Assembly (NCBI RefSeq): GCF_009829085.1
Contig: NZ_WUQY01000006.1
Location: 1-64,000 of the forward strand
Direction of reading: 5' to 3'
Source: Sphingobacterium bovisgrunnientis
GTDB taxonomy: Bacteria; Bacteroidota; Bacteroidia; Sphingobacteriales; Sphingobacteriaceae
DNA: 64,000 bases
Shown: positions 9,232 to 16,880 of the stretch, in pieces
Layout of the letters: each line of letters opens with the position of its first letter
How positions within the stretch are numbered: the stretch's first letter is position 1
Translations under genes and position numbers: made by a program
The notes under the pieces: model-generated
Database searches by the model: none
What the model was told of the DNA's origin: nothing
The model's input: the letters and a program-made list of their open reading frames with translations, nothing else

Positions 9232-10662
9232 ATGAATACCAGTCGTTGGAAAGTATGTGAAAAATGTGTTGGGCGTGGTAAAAAGAGTCGTCGTTTGACA
9301 AAAAAAGCACGTATACAATATCAGTTGGCTTATGAAAAATATCTCCAATCCAATGAAAAGTTAGCCGTTCCGGCTCGTCCCAAAGCGAGTATGTTTGATT
9401 GCCCAGATTGTATGGGGACAGGATTATTGTTGACAGCAGATTATCTTATTCCCAATAGAGATAAGTTTCCACATGTCGGCATTATTGGCGCGGGTATTGG
9501 TGGGGTGGCTCTTGCAGTAGCATGTCTTCATCGCGGTATTCCATACACACTATACGAACGTGATTGTGATTTCAATACTCGTTCTCAAGGTTATGGTTTG
9601 ACTTTACAGCAAGCAAATCGTGCTCTCAAGAAATTGGGTATTACAGCGTTAGCTGAGGGGATTATTTCAACACGACACCTTGTGCATACCACTGAAGGAA
9701 AGGTGATCGGAGAGTGGGGAACCCGAAAATGGACGAAATGTGAATCTGTTAATAATCCAAAGAGATCTAATATGCATGTAGCCCGTCAAGCGCTTAGACA
9801 AAGTTTATTGACATTGTTGTCAGATTCTACAGGTTTAGAGTGGGGACATCAGTTTATGGATTTTGAAGAAGGGGGAGATGGGAGTCTAATGCTTCGTTTT
9901 CTGGTAGATGGTGAAGAAAAGTATATTAAAACTGATTTGTTAGTTGGAGCAGATGGAATTAGAAGTAGTGTACGGAGCATGTTATTGACAGATGATGTCA
10001 AGCCATTGCGTTATTTGCAATGTATTGTAATATTAGGTATTTGTTTTCTGAATGATTTATGTAATATAGACTCTGACTTGTTGGATGGTAGTACAGTGTT
10101 TCAAACCGCTAACGGTAAAGATCGTATCTATGTCATGCCGTATTCGTCTAATGCCGTGATGTGGCAATTGAGTTGTCCTATGGCAGAAAGCGAAGCTAAA
10201 GAATTGAGTGCAAAAGGAGCTTTTGCATTAAAAGAAGTGGCATTAAAACGTTTGCAATGGCATTCGCCTATTCCTCAAATTATTGCGGCTACAGATGCTA
10301 GTTATATATCAGGCTATCCAGTGTATGATCGTGAAATATTGGATTCTGAATTAGAGGAAAATGGTGCAAACGTTACTGTGATAGGAGATGCAGCACACCC
10401 TATGAGTCCTTTTAAAGGACAAGGCGCGAATCAAGCACTGTTAGACGCTCTTGCGTTAGCACAAATAATTTACAGCACTTTCCATTATACGGGTTGGAAG
10501 AAAGATGAGTTAAGAGCACAAGTGTTGACGCCTTTTGAAAAAGAAATGATGGAGAGAAGTAGTGTAAAAGTTAAAGATTCCGCGGCTGCGGTTGAGGTAT
10601 TACATTCAATGAAAGTATTTGAGGGCGGTGATCAGCCTAGAGGATTTCGTGAGAAAAAATAG
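9232..10662 (+). CDS. FAD-dependent monooxygenase with N-terminal zinc-finger-like segment
   Basis: Class A flavoprotein monooxygenase (UbiH/salicylate-hydroxylase/TetX superfamily), which uses NAD(P)H and O2 to hydroxylate an unknown substrate. The FAD dinucleotide fold starts near residue 82 (GIIGAGIGGVALAVA), with LYERD closing the first beta-alpha-beta unit. DLLVGADGIRSSVR and VTVIGDAAHPMSPFKGQGAN are the second and third FAD motifs. Before this sit about 80 extra residues with two CxxCxGxG-type pairs (Cys9/Cys12 in CEKCVGRG, Cys57/Cys60 in CPDCMGTG) around a basic helical linker, resembling a DnaJ-type zinc centre. The frame is continuous, so the fusion is encoded. Substrate is unknown. 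Confidence 0.85.
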   Translation: MNTSRWKVCEKCVGRGKKSRRLTKKARIQYQLAYEKYLQSNEKLAVPARPKASMFDCPDCMGTGLLLTADYLIPNRDKFPHVGIIGAGIGGVALAVACLHRGIPYTLYERDCDFNTRSQGYGLTLQQANRALKKLGITALAEGIISTRHLVHTTEGKVIGEWGTRKWTKCESVNNPKRSNMHVARQALRQSLLTLLSDSTGLEWGHQFMDFEEGGDGSLMLRFLVDGEEKYIKTDLLVGADGIRSSVRSMLLTDDVKPLRYLQCIVILGICFLNDLCNIDSDLLDGSTVFQTANGKDRIYVMPYSSNAVMWQLSCPMAESEAKELSAKGAFALKEVALKRLQWHSPIPQIIAATDASYISGYPVYDREILDSELEENGANVTVIGDAAHPMSPFKGQGANQALLDALALAQIIYSTFHYTGWKKDELRAQVLTPFEKEMMERSSVKVKDSAAAVEVLHSMKVFEGGDQPRGFREKK

Positions 10663-10668
10663 CTTTTA

Positions 10669-10941
10669 TTATTCATCTTCTTCCGCAAGATAAATTTCAT
10701 GAACCAAAAAGCGTGTATTTTTGCTAGGTATTAGCATATCTTCGAGATCTTCCGAATCAATAGGGTATAATGTTTCATTTGCTGAATCCAATAATTCAGA
10801 ATCAGGAATGAGCTCAAAAAGGGTTGTGGTGTCAAACGTCGAAAGTTCTTCGACTTTAATGTATTCCACATTTTGTGCTTTCCAACTGTTCAAGATCGTT
10901 TTCGTAAATAATTGATAGGGATTTTTGTTTTGCACATTCAT
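10669..10941 (-). CDS. Hypothetical acidic protein, 90 aa
   Basis: I do not recognise this protein. It is a 90-residue acidic sequence without signal or membrane segment. The N-terminal half (NPYQLFTKTILNSWKAQ) looks helical, and the rest is rich in Asp, Glu and Leu (DSEDLEDMLIPS). It is convergent with the monooxygenase gene, with only six bases between the stop codons, and no terminator can be drawn in that gap. Confidence 0.6.
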   Translation of the reverse strand: MNVQNKNPYQLFTKTILNSWKAQNVEYIKVEELSTFDTTTLFELIPDSELLDSANETLYPIDSEDLEDMLIPSKNTRFLVHEIYLAEEDE

Positions 10942-11021
10942 GTCTGCAAATATAAGCGTATTACCTCAATAATGATTTTTAGGTGATATAAATTTCATTA
11001 AAAAGTTATTATTGAAGGTAA

Positions 11022-11375
11022 TTAATTAAATTTTTTAGACAAAACGTCGAATATTCTTTTGAAGAATGACTGCGGTAATTTAATGTACATACCATCTTCC
11101 CGTTCTTCGATGCGGTAAATTTTGATATTATTATTTTGGCCTACCGCACCTTTACCATCTACTAAATCAAAACTGTGCCGATGAAATGGACAGAAAAGCT
11201 TCCCTTCTTCACACCACCCATTTGCTAAATTGGCTCCAGCATGTGGACAAGTGTATGATGTAGCATGCCAGTTGCCTTCATGATAAATCAAACAAAACTT
11301 TCGTCCCTCAAGTTTAAGTAATTGTATTGGTGCTTTTATTTGTAGTGCACTAGAAGGAATTTTAATCCATTTCAT
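11022..11375 (-). CDS. Rieske [2Fe-2S] protein
   Basis: A 117-residue soluble Rieske-type ferredoxin. Cluster ligands are evident: Cys and His in YTCPHAGANL and Cys and His in FCPFHRHSFDLVDG, about 17 residues apart, as in NirD-like and dioxygenase-type ferredoxins. The N-terminal strands (WIKIPSSALQ) are typical of the fold. It probably passes electrons to a partner oxygenase or reductase; no such partner lies in the same operon, although the FAD monooxygenase is nearby on the other strand. No signal peptide or membrane anchor is seen. Confidence 0.9.
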   Translation of the reverse strand: MKWIKIPSSALQIKAPIQLLKLEGRKFCLIYHEGNWHATSYTCPHAGANLANGWCEEGKLFCPFHRHSFDLVDGKGAVGQNNNIKIYRIEEREDGMYIKLPQSFFKRIFDVLSKKFN

Positions 11376-11443
11376 TAGATTAAATATACGAAAAATAGGT
11401 TGATTTAAGAGTTCACATACTCGGATATGTACCTTTGTCTAAT

Positions 11444-11475
11444 AAAAAAGCTCAATTAATAATTGAGCTTTTTTA
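11444..11475 (-). terminator. Intrinsic terminator downstream of ssrA
   Basis: A 14-bp perfect stem (aaaaaagctcaatt with aattgagctttttt) lies immediately 3' of the tmRNA gene on the minus strand and ends in a T-tract. It is symmetrical enough to work in both directions. Confidence 0.9.
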
Positions 11476-11479
11476 TTTG

Positions 11480-11844
11480 TGGAGTCGGAGGGATTCGAAC
11501 CCTCGTCCAAACATAGTATGATTTACGCTTTCTACATGTTTAGCTTCTCTTTGATTGTCGAAAGAGGGAAGGTGAGTCGCTTACCTATACCGTTCTCCGT
11601 ATTTGCTGAGTCTTATCACTACTTAGCAAAATCGCAGTGACCAGTTCTATTGTTCGATGCCCCTAATGTTAAACCAAAGAACAGGATCTAACGGGACAAA
11701 TAGCTATGTTAAGTCTAACTTAAGCAGCTAAGGCGTAGTTTTCTTCGCCAGTTATAAGTGTGAAAGTTCAGATTAAAGTGCTCTACTAACAACGCACTAC
11801 ATGCTTACATAACCATCGCTATCCTGTCAATTCCGGTCGACCCC
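11480..11844 (-). ncRNA. ssrA: Transfer-messenger RNA (tmRNA)
   Basis: tmRNA rescues ribosomes stalled on broken mRNA and tags the product for proteolysis. The 5' end ggggtcgaccggaattgaca and the 3' T-arm plus acceptor (ggattcgaaccct, then cgactcc) pair into the tRNA-like domain; the discriminator A is at 11480 and CCA is not encoded. The tag frame (minus strand, about 11749-11720) reads GEENYALAA then TAA, close to the tag of other Bacteroidota. Length is about 365 nt. Its promoter and terminator are both recognisable, so it is an independent transcription unit. Confidence 0.95.
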
Positions 11845-11861
11845 AATATGATTATGGACTA

Positions 11862-11892
11862 CAAAAATAGTGAAAAAACATGAAATTATCAA
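11862..11892 (-). promoter_or_regulatory. Bacteroidota-type promoter of ssrA
   Basis: On the minus strand TTG (11892-11890), a 20-nt spacer and TATTTTTG (11869-11862) match the Bacteroidota housekeeping promoter (TTG, 19-20 nt, TAnnTTTG). The -7 motif ends 17 nt before the mature tmRNA 5' end, which leaves a short leader for RNase P to remove. Confidence 0.75.
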
Positions 11893-11899
11893 GCTAAAG

Positions 11900-12637
11900 C
11901 TATTTAATACGTCCCGCCCGAAAAATAATTGGAAAGATTACACGGCGCACTTCTTGATTTCCCCATGCCTTACGTAAGTCGTTTTCGATTTCCGAGATAG
12001 GGTTATAATTGTTTTTATCACTGAAGTGATGAACTGCCGACCAGGTATTTAGGTAGCCAATCAAATGATCAAAACGCCATAGTTTAATATTATTGATTTC
12101 TGGAGTTTCCAATTCTCTGAAAGGAAAAGGTATTTGTTGATAGCGATTTTGGATATGCCTGCGTTCTGGATCCCAATATTCTCCAATGATAATGGAGTAA
12201 AAGTGGCGAATAATTTGGTCAATTTCAGGAGTTATAGTGTTGAGTTCATAACCTATTAAGGCAATAATACTATTCGGCTTGCCAACACGCTTAACTTCAG
12301 AATTGAATTTTTCAATGTCAAACCAATGTACTGCTTGCGCGACAGTAATTAAATCAAATGTATTGTCTTCAAAGTTTGTTTTTTCAGCAGGCTGAATAGA
12401 ATAATGAATGTTATCACTTTGAAAAGCATGATTCAATTGTTGTTCACTTATGTCTGTTGCTTCTACGTGTTGAAAATCTTTAGATAATTCTAGTGCTACT
12501 TGTCCGTTGCCGGTTCCGCAATCCCATGCGTTTGCTTTTTCATTCAACAACGGATAAATAAAATCAAATATAGCTTGCGGATAGTCTGGTCTATATTTGG
12601 CATATTGCTCGGGTGAAACAGAAAAATTATCTTTCAT
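11900..12637 (-). CDS. Class I SAM-dependent methyltransferase
   Basis: A 245-residue methyltransferase of the methyltransferase-11 type. Motif I is WDCGTGNGQVALELS (near residue 38), followed by the acidic VEATDISEQQL and the post-motif DLITVAQAVHWFD, the last typical of the family with an N-terminal SPEQYAKYRPDYP. Substrate is unknown; relatives include small-molecule O- or C-methylases. The stop lies 55 bp from the ssrA 5' end, and the upstream lipoprotein gene on the same strand is 36 bp away, so the two may be co-transcribed. Confidence 0.87.
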   Translation of the reverse strand: MKDNFSVSPEQYAKYRPDYPQAIFDFIYPLLNEKANAWDCGTGNGQVALELSKDFQHVEATDISEQQLNHAFQSDNIHYSIQPAEKTNFEDNTFDLITVAQAVHWFDIEKFNSEVKRVGKPNSIIALIGYELNTITPEIDQIIRHFYSIIIGEYWDPERRHIQNRYQQIPFPFRELETPEINNIKLWRFDHLIGYLNTWSAVHHFSDKNNYNPISEIENDLRKAWGNQEVRRVIFPIIFRAGRIK

Positions 12638-12673
12638 GGCTTAAATGCTTAGTTCTAATAAAGTTAACTTTTT

Positions 12674-13225
12674 TTAATCGTATTCCCACACATCTGCGAT
12701 TAGATATTGTTGCTCATTTTGAATAATTACAATATCTCTATTGTAACTAATTCTAAATTCATCATCACGAATTACGGTGCGAAAAATGATTGTTTTATTA
12801 GTCTTATCTACATTCTTAACAATAGATTCCTGTACGCTAATATTTCCCCAGTCTTGTCCTGAAATTAGAAATCCGATATGCAAAGGATGTACATTGGGTT
12901 TATAAATTTTCTGCCACTTTTTTTTAAATTCATCTTTTGTAAGGCTTTCTTCCGTGTCCAAATCTACATTCATAGCATCCATTTTAAATTCATAATATTC
13001 GGGAGTTGTAATCTCTTTCATATCTGAATTAGTACCATCGAAATGTTCAATAATGGCTTTTTCAAGCCAATCTTTTGCTGCTATTGTGTCGAATTCATCT
13101 TTTTGAAAATTTGTTTGTAGAGATTTATTGTCTGAATAATTCGAAATATTTTTTGAGTCAGCGGATTTTGTAGGTTGTTGGCAAGCGAAAAGGAAACATG
13201 CCGATATAATATAAAAGGTTCTCAT
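12674..13225 (-). CDS. Putative lipoprotein, 183 aa
   Basis: A hypothetical lipoprotein. The N-terminus MRTFYIISACFLFACQQ carries a signal peptide and lipobox (LFAC, Cys at residue 15), so it is probably lipid-anchored in the periplasm or outer membrane. A Ser/Asn/Lys-rich linker precedes a globular domain with helix-strand character (AAKDWLEKAIIEHF, then strands ending YLIADVWEYD) that could be NTF2/SnoaL-like. The family is not recognised. It sits upstream of the methyltransferase on the same strand. Confidence 0.7.
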   Translation of the reverse strand: MRTFYIISACFLFACQQPTKSADSKNISNYSDNKSLQTNFQKDEFDTIAAKDWLEKAIIEHFDGTNSDMKEITTPEYYEFKMDAMNVDLDTEESLTKDEFKKKWQKIYKPNVHPLHIGFLISGQDWGNISVQESIVKNVDKTNKTIIFRTVIRDDEFRISYNRDIVIIQNEQQYLIADVWEYD

Positions 13226-13343
13226 ATATGCACAATTTATAGCTTAAATATACAAAATATGATAGCGGCATTGTGAATAAAAATAGGAGTTAAAAATGAA
13301 TTAAACTCCCGTTTCTGTTTAGATAGATAGATTCGAATATTTT

Positions 13344-14240
13344 TTAGCCAATTTTGAAAGAGGTCATCGTAAGCGACCCTGCAACGGCTTGATCGTTGAA
13401 AATGTCTATGTTTTCATTTTTCTCTTGGAGACCCAAAGCGTATAGCATAGGGATATAATGCTCAGGAGTCGGGATGGCCAATTCAAATTCCTTGCCTTGC
13501 TTGTGGTATTCAATCAGAGGAAGGTGATTGCCATCACGAATGTAGGTTTTCATAGTTTCGTCCGCGTATTTTGCCCAATCGTAAGCATATCCTGTACTGT
13601 TTAAATGTTGCCAAGACACCATTCTCAAGTTATGGACATTATTTCCACTTCCAACAATCAAAACACCTTTATTGCGCAAAGCAGCAAGTTCTTTTGCTAA
13701 CTTGTAATGATACGCTGGCGGTTGTGTGTAGTCAATGCTCATTTGTATCACTGGAATATTTGCATCAGGGTAAAGGTGCTTGATGACGGACCATGAGCCA
13801 TGATCGAGCCCCCATTTATCGTCTAAATGTACGTCTGTACTTGTAACTATTTCCTTTGTCAATTTCGCTAATTCAGGGCTACCAGGAGCGGGGTATTGCA
13901 CTTCGAATAATTCTTTTGGAAATCCACCAAAATCATGGATGGTTTGCGGCATATCCATAGCCGTAACAAAAGTTCCCCTTGTTTCCCAATGTGCTGAAAC
14001 AACTAGTATAGCTTTCGGCTTTTCAATCTTTTTACTGATATCGCGAAAGCCTTGTACAAATTCGTTTTCTTCAATGGCATTCATAGGGCTTCCGTGACCT
14101 AAGAAAAGAACGGGCATTTTACTTGTATTTTCTAACTGTGTAGAAAAGGTGTGTAATTTACTGAGTTTATAAGCAGCTCCAGATAAAGGGAGTGCAGCGG
14201 CTGCGGCTAAAAATTGTTTTCTATTCATTTCTTCTTGCAT
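13344..14240 (-). CDS. ygiD: Extradiol dioxygenase family protein (4,5-DOPA dioxygenase, YgiD-like)
   Basis: LigB-superfamily ring-cleaving dioxygenase; E. coli YgiD opens catechol rings such as L-DOPA. Metal and active-site segments are visible: FLGHGSPMNAIEENEF, VVSAHWETRGTFVT, WGLDHGSWSVIKHLYP and VGSGNNVHNLR. The extended N-terminus (MNRKQFLAAAAALPLSGAAY) resembles a signal or Tat-like leader, unusual for YgiD and suggesting export, but it has a single Arg. An internal ATG at 14228 is an equally plausible start. An AraC-type regulator lies 81 bp upstream on the same strand and may control it. Confidence 0.88.
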   Translation of the reverse strand: MQEEMNRKQFLAAAAALPLSGAAYKLSKLHTFSTQLENTSKMPVLFLGHGSPMNAIEENEFVQGFRDISKKIEKPKAILVVSAHWETRGTFVTAMDMPQTIHDFGGFPKELFEVQYPAPGSPELAKLTKEIVTSTDVHLDDKWGLDHGSWSVIKHLYPDANIPVIQMSIDYTQPPAYHYKLAKELAALRNKGVLIVGSGNNVHNLRMVSWQHLNSTGYAYDWAKYADETMKTYIRDGNHLPLIEYHKQGKEFELAIPTPEHYIPMLYALGLQEKNENIDIFNDQAVAGSLTMTSFKIG

Positions 14241-14321
14241 AGTATCATTCTCAATTACTATACAAAGGTCAGAAATATTGGATAGGGGTAGGTATGAGTT
14301 TTTGGAAAAAATGTTGTGATT

Positions 14322-15152
14322 TTAGGAAAGAAGATTTTTCATATCTTCTCTAAATTCGGTTGGCGTTTGTCCAGATTTCTTTTTAAATACACTTGTGAAA
14401 TAGGCTTTGTCGTGATATCCTAGTTCAAAACCAATTTCTGCAACGCTTTTATCTGTGGTGAATAAGAGTTTTTTAGCTTCAATTAATTTTCGGGTCTCAA
14501 TAATTTCTGATACAGGAAGATGTAATATATGTTGTGTTATTGTATTTAAGGATTTGCTGCTCATAAAAAGTTTTTCTGCATAGAAGTTAACTCCTTCAGG
14601 CCTTCTGAAATTTTCTTCCAATATCTGCAAAAAGTTACGAAATGTGATATTCTGGTTATTTGTAATATTTTGATTGTCATTATATGCTTTTTTACGTTCA
14701 CTCTCGACGATTGTGAATAGGGCAGATAATAATTCTCTAATGATGGACAATTCAGGTGTCTCACTGCTGTACTCTTCGTATATGAGTTTGCAAATCGTAT
14801 CAAGTCGGATCGCATTTTTGTGATCTGAAAGCGTAAAATTAGCTTTGTCGTGGTAATAATTATAGAGTTGAAAAGTAATTTCTGGAATAAATTCACTTTT
14901 GAATCGTATGGACCATCCATCAAATTGCTTATCGTTTAATTCAGGAGATAGGCGATGAACCTTACCTTTGGTTACGAATGAGATGCACGGCGCAACTATG
15001 TTTTGTGTTTTATAATCTATGAAATGTGTTAATTTTCCCTTTAACACTATAATTAACTCCTCATGATCGTGTTGATGCGGATCATTTGGGTTATTCGCGA
15101 TGGATTCCACTAATGATTCGTCTATTTTGAAGATATTAAATAGCTCGTGCAT
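14322..15152 (-). CDS. AraC family transcriptional regulator
   Basis: A 276-residue regulator with an N-terminal cupin sensor (DPHQHDHEELIIVLKGKLTH) and a C-terminal double helix-turn-helix of the AraC/XylS family (LPVSEIIETRKLIEAKKLL, then SVAEIGFELGYHDKAYFTSV and FKKKSGQTPTEFRED). The His-rich cupin turn could bind a metal or small ligand. It is transcribed toward the dioxygenase gene 81 bp away, so it may regulate that gene or be its operon partner. Confidence 0.93.
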   Translation of the reverse strand: MHELFNIFKIDESLVESIANNPNDPHQHDHEELIIVLKGKLTHFIDYKTQNIVAPCISFVTKGKVHRLSPELNDKQFDGWSIRFKSEFIPEITFQLYNYYHDKANFTLSDHKNAIRLDTICKLIYEEYSSETPELSIIRELLSALFTIVESERKKAYNDNQNITNNQNITFRNFLQILEENFRRPEGVNFYAEKLFMSSKSLNTITQHILHLPVSEIIETRKLIEAKKLLFTTDKSVAEIGFELGYHDKAYFTSVFKKKSGQTPTEFREDMKNLLS

Positions 15153-15386
15153 ACCTAAAGATACTTTTTTTGATGATGAGTTTTATGAAATTAATGAAAA
15201 TTGATTTTTTGTGTAAATAATTCTATAAATTTTGGATTTATGAGTGATTTTTTGTTTTTCACATAATTTGAAAACATTTTTAGTATTTTTATTAACAAAA
15301 AAATGATAAAAAAGTAATTTATGTCTTGTTTTTATAAAAATTTTGCACTTACTTTGGTTTAGAATTGAAAATTAACCAAAAATAAT
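15153..15386. promoter_or_regulatory. Divergent control region between araC-type gene and amt
   Basis: About 230 bp, extremely AT-rich, separating two divergent genes. It must carry both promoters. A weak -7-like match (ttactttg at 15349-15356) lies about 30 bp before the amt start. I see no clear inverted repeat that would mark an operator. Confidence 0.4.
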
Positions 15387-16706
15387 ATGCAAACTAATCA
15401 AAAAAAATCCTTCGTTCCACTAATTGTGATTGCAATTTTAGTGATTTTGTGTTTATTCTTTCCCGGTGTGCCCGATGTAAGCAAAACTTACGAGTATAAT
15501 GGTGCTGATGTAGCATGGATGTTGGCATCCACAGGGCTAGTTTTGATCATGACTCCAGGTTTAGCTTATTTCTATGGTGGTATGGTAAAGAAAAAGAATG
15601 TAATCTCTACCATGTTGCAGAGTTTTATCTGTATGGCTGTAGTAGCAGTTCTTTGGGTAGTCTTTGGCTTCTCACTAGTGTTTGGAGAATCTCTTGGTGG
15701 AGTAATCGGAAATCCTTCCACATTCTTCATGTTTAATGGTGTGGTAGATGGACCTCCTTGGCCAGGTGCGCCGACGATTCCTTTTACGTTGTTCGCTATG
15801 TACCAATTGAAATTCGCAATTATTACTCCAGCTCTTATTACTGGTGCAGTAGCAGAACGTATTAAATTTACTTCTTACGTATTGTTTATTTGTCTGTTCT
15901 TCGTATTCATATATGCTCCTCTTGCGCATTCTACATGGCATCCAGATGGGTTGTTGTTTAAGTTAGGTGTGTTAGATTTTGCTGGTGGTACAGTAGTACA
16001 TATGTCTGCTGGTTTGACTGCATTGGCTGCTGCTATTTATATGAAAAATGGTAAACAATTTAAAGAACATACTCCTGCACGTATTACATATGTATTATTA
16101 GGTACAGGTTTACTATGGTTTGGATGGTACGGTTTTAATGCTGGATCAGCTTTTGGTGCTTCTCAACTAGCAGCTACAGCTTTAGCAACTACATCCACAG
16201 CATCTGGAGCTGCAGCTTTAACATATATCTTCTTTGATGCAGCGAAAGGTATCAAGCCTTCTGCAATGGGGGTATGTATAGGTGTGGTCGTAGGTCTTGT
16301 AGCTATTACGCCGGCAGCAGGTTTCGTAACTGTTCCGCACTCATTAATAATTGGTGCTGTAGCTGCTATTGTAAGTAGATTGTGTATCGCTTGGAGAACT
16401 AAATCAAACTTGGATGATACTTTAGATGTATTCCCTAGCCACGGTGTTGGTGGTATGGTTGGTATGTTGTTAACTGGTGTATTTGCACATAGTTCTATTA
16501 ACAGTGTTGTTGAAACTAATGGTTTATTCTATGGAGAGACAGGTCTTTTTACCGCGCACTTAATTGGTTTAGTCGGAGCAATTGTGTTTACTCTAGTTGT
16601 AGCATTTGTGTTATTGAAAGTTGTTGATACGATTACGCCGATCCGAGTGAAAGAAGAAGAGGAAGAAGAAGGTCTTGATCTTTCGCAACATGGTGAAAAA
16701 TTATAA
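15387..16706 (+). CDS. amt: Ammonium transporter
   Basis: An Amt/MEP/Rh family channel that conducts ammonium across the inner membrane. About 11-12 membrane helices are visible. Family motifs are GLVLIMTPGLAYFYGGMVKK (early helix), the first pore His in GGTVVHMSAGLTALAAA and the second in FPSHGVGGMVGMLL. The first helix (VPLIVIAILVILCLFFPGV) looks like a cleavable signal, as in many Amt proteins. The cytoplasmic tail is acidic (EEEEEEG). No glnK/PII gene adjoins it, so the usual Amt-GlnK pair is absent here. Confidence 0.95.
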   Translation: MQTNQKKSFVPLIVIAILVILCLFFPGVPDVSKTYEYNGADVAWMLASTGLVLIMTPGLAYFYGGMVKKKNVISTMLQSFICMAVVAVLWVVFGFSLVFGESLGGVIGNPSTFFMFNGVVDGPPWPGAPTIPFTLFAMYQLKFAIITPALITGAVAERIKFTSYVLFICLFFVFIYAPLAHSTWHPDGLLFKLGVLDFAGGTVVHMSAGLTALAAAIYMKNGKQFKEHTPARITYVLLGTGLLWFGWYGFNAGSAFGASQLAATALATTSTASGAAALTYIFFDAAKGIKPSAMGVCIGVVVGLVAITPAAGFVTVPHSLIIGAVAAIVSRLCIAWRTKSNLDDTLDVFPSHGVGGMVGMLLTGVFAHSSINSVVETNGLFYGETGLFTAHLIGLVGAIVFTLVVAFVLLKVVDTITPIRVKEEEEEEGLDLSQHGEKL

Positions 16707-16775
16707 GTAGAAATTTTTAATTAAGTGATTAATACAAAATAAAGAATCCCTCCTTAATATTATCTAAATTGTGTA

Positions 16776-16812
16776 TTACTCGGCCTTTGGTAATGGCCGA
16801 GTAATTTTTTTG
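16776..16812 (+). terminator. Intrinsic terminator after amt
   Basis: A perfect 10-bp GC-containing stem (ttactcggcc 16776-16785 with ggccgagtaa 16795-16804) is followed by a run of T residues. It separates amt from the purF-like gene. Confidence 0.92.
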
Positions 16813-16855
16813 CGATAAAAATAATTCCATTAGTAGTTGTGGCTTGTAATTTTTG

Positions 16856-16863
16856 TACCTTTG
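16856..16863 (+). promoter_or_regulatory. -7 promoter element of the purF-like gene
   Basis: TACCTTTG is a perfect TAnnTTTG motif 17 nt before the ATG at 16881. A TTG at 16837-16839 lies at a short 16-nt spacing. The motif argues against an upstream in-frame ATG at 16839, which would precede the transcription start. Confidence 0.6.
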
Positions 16864-16880
16864 CGTCATCAATTCAAACT

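Noticed and set aside
11480-11510. tRNA gene suggested by ggattcgaaccct
   Set aside because: This T-arm belongs to the tRNA-like domain of the tmRNA, whose 5' half lies 330 nt away; no anticodon arm is present.
15515-15941. Reading frames on both strands inside amt
   Set aside because: They are shadows of the conserved Amt frame and encode Cys/Trp/Arg-rich nonsense.
16839-16880. Upstream start for the purF-like gene
   Set aside because: The 14 extra codons overlap a perfect TAnnTTTG promoter motif and do not match family N-termini.
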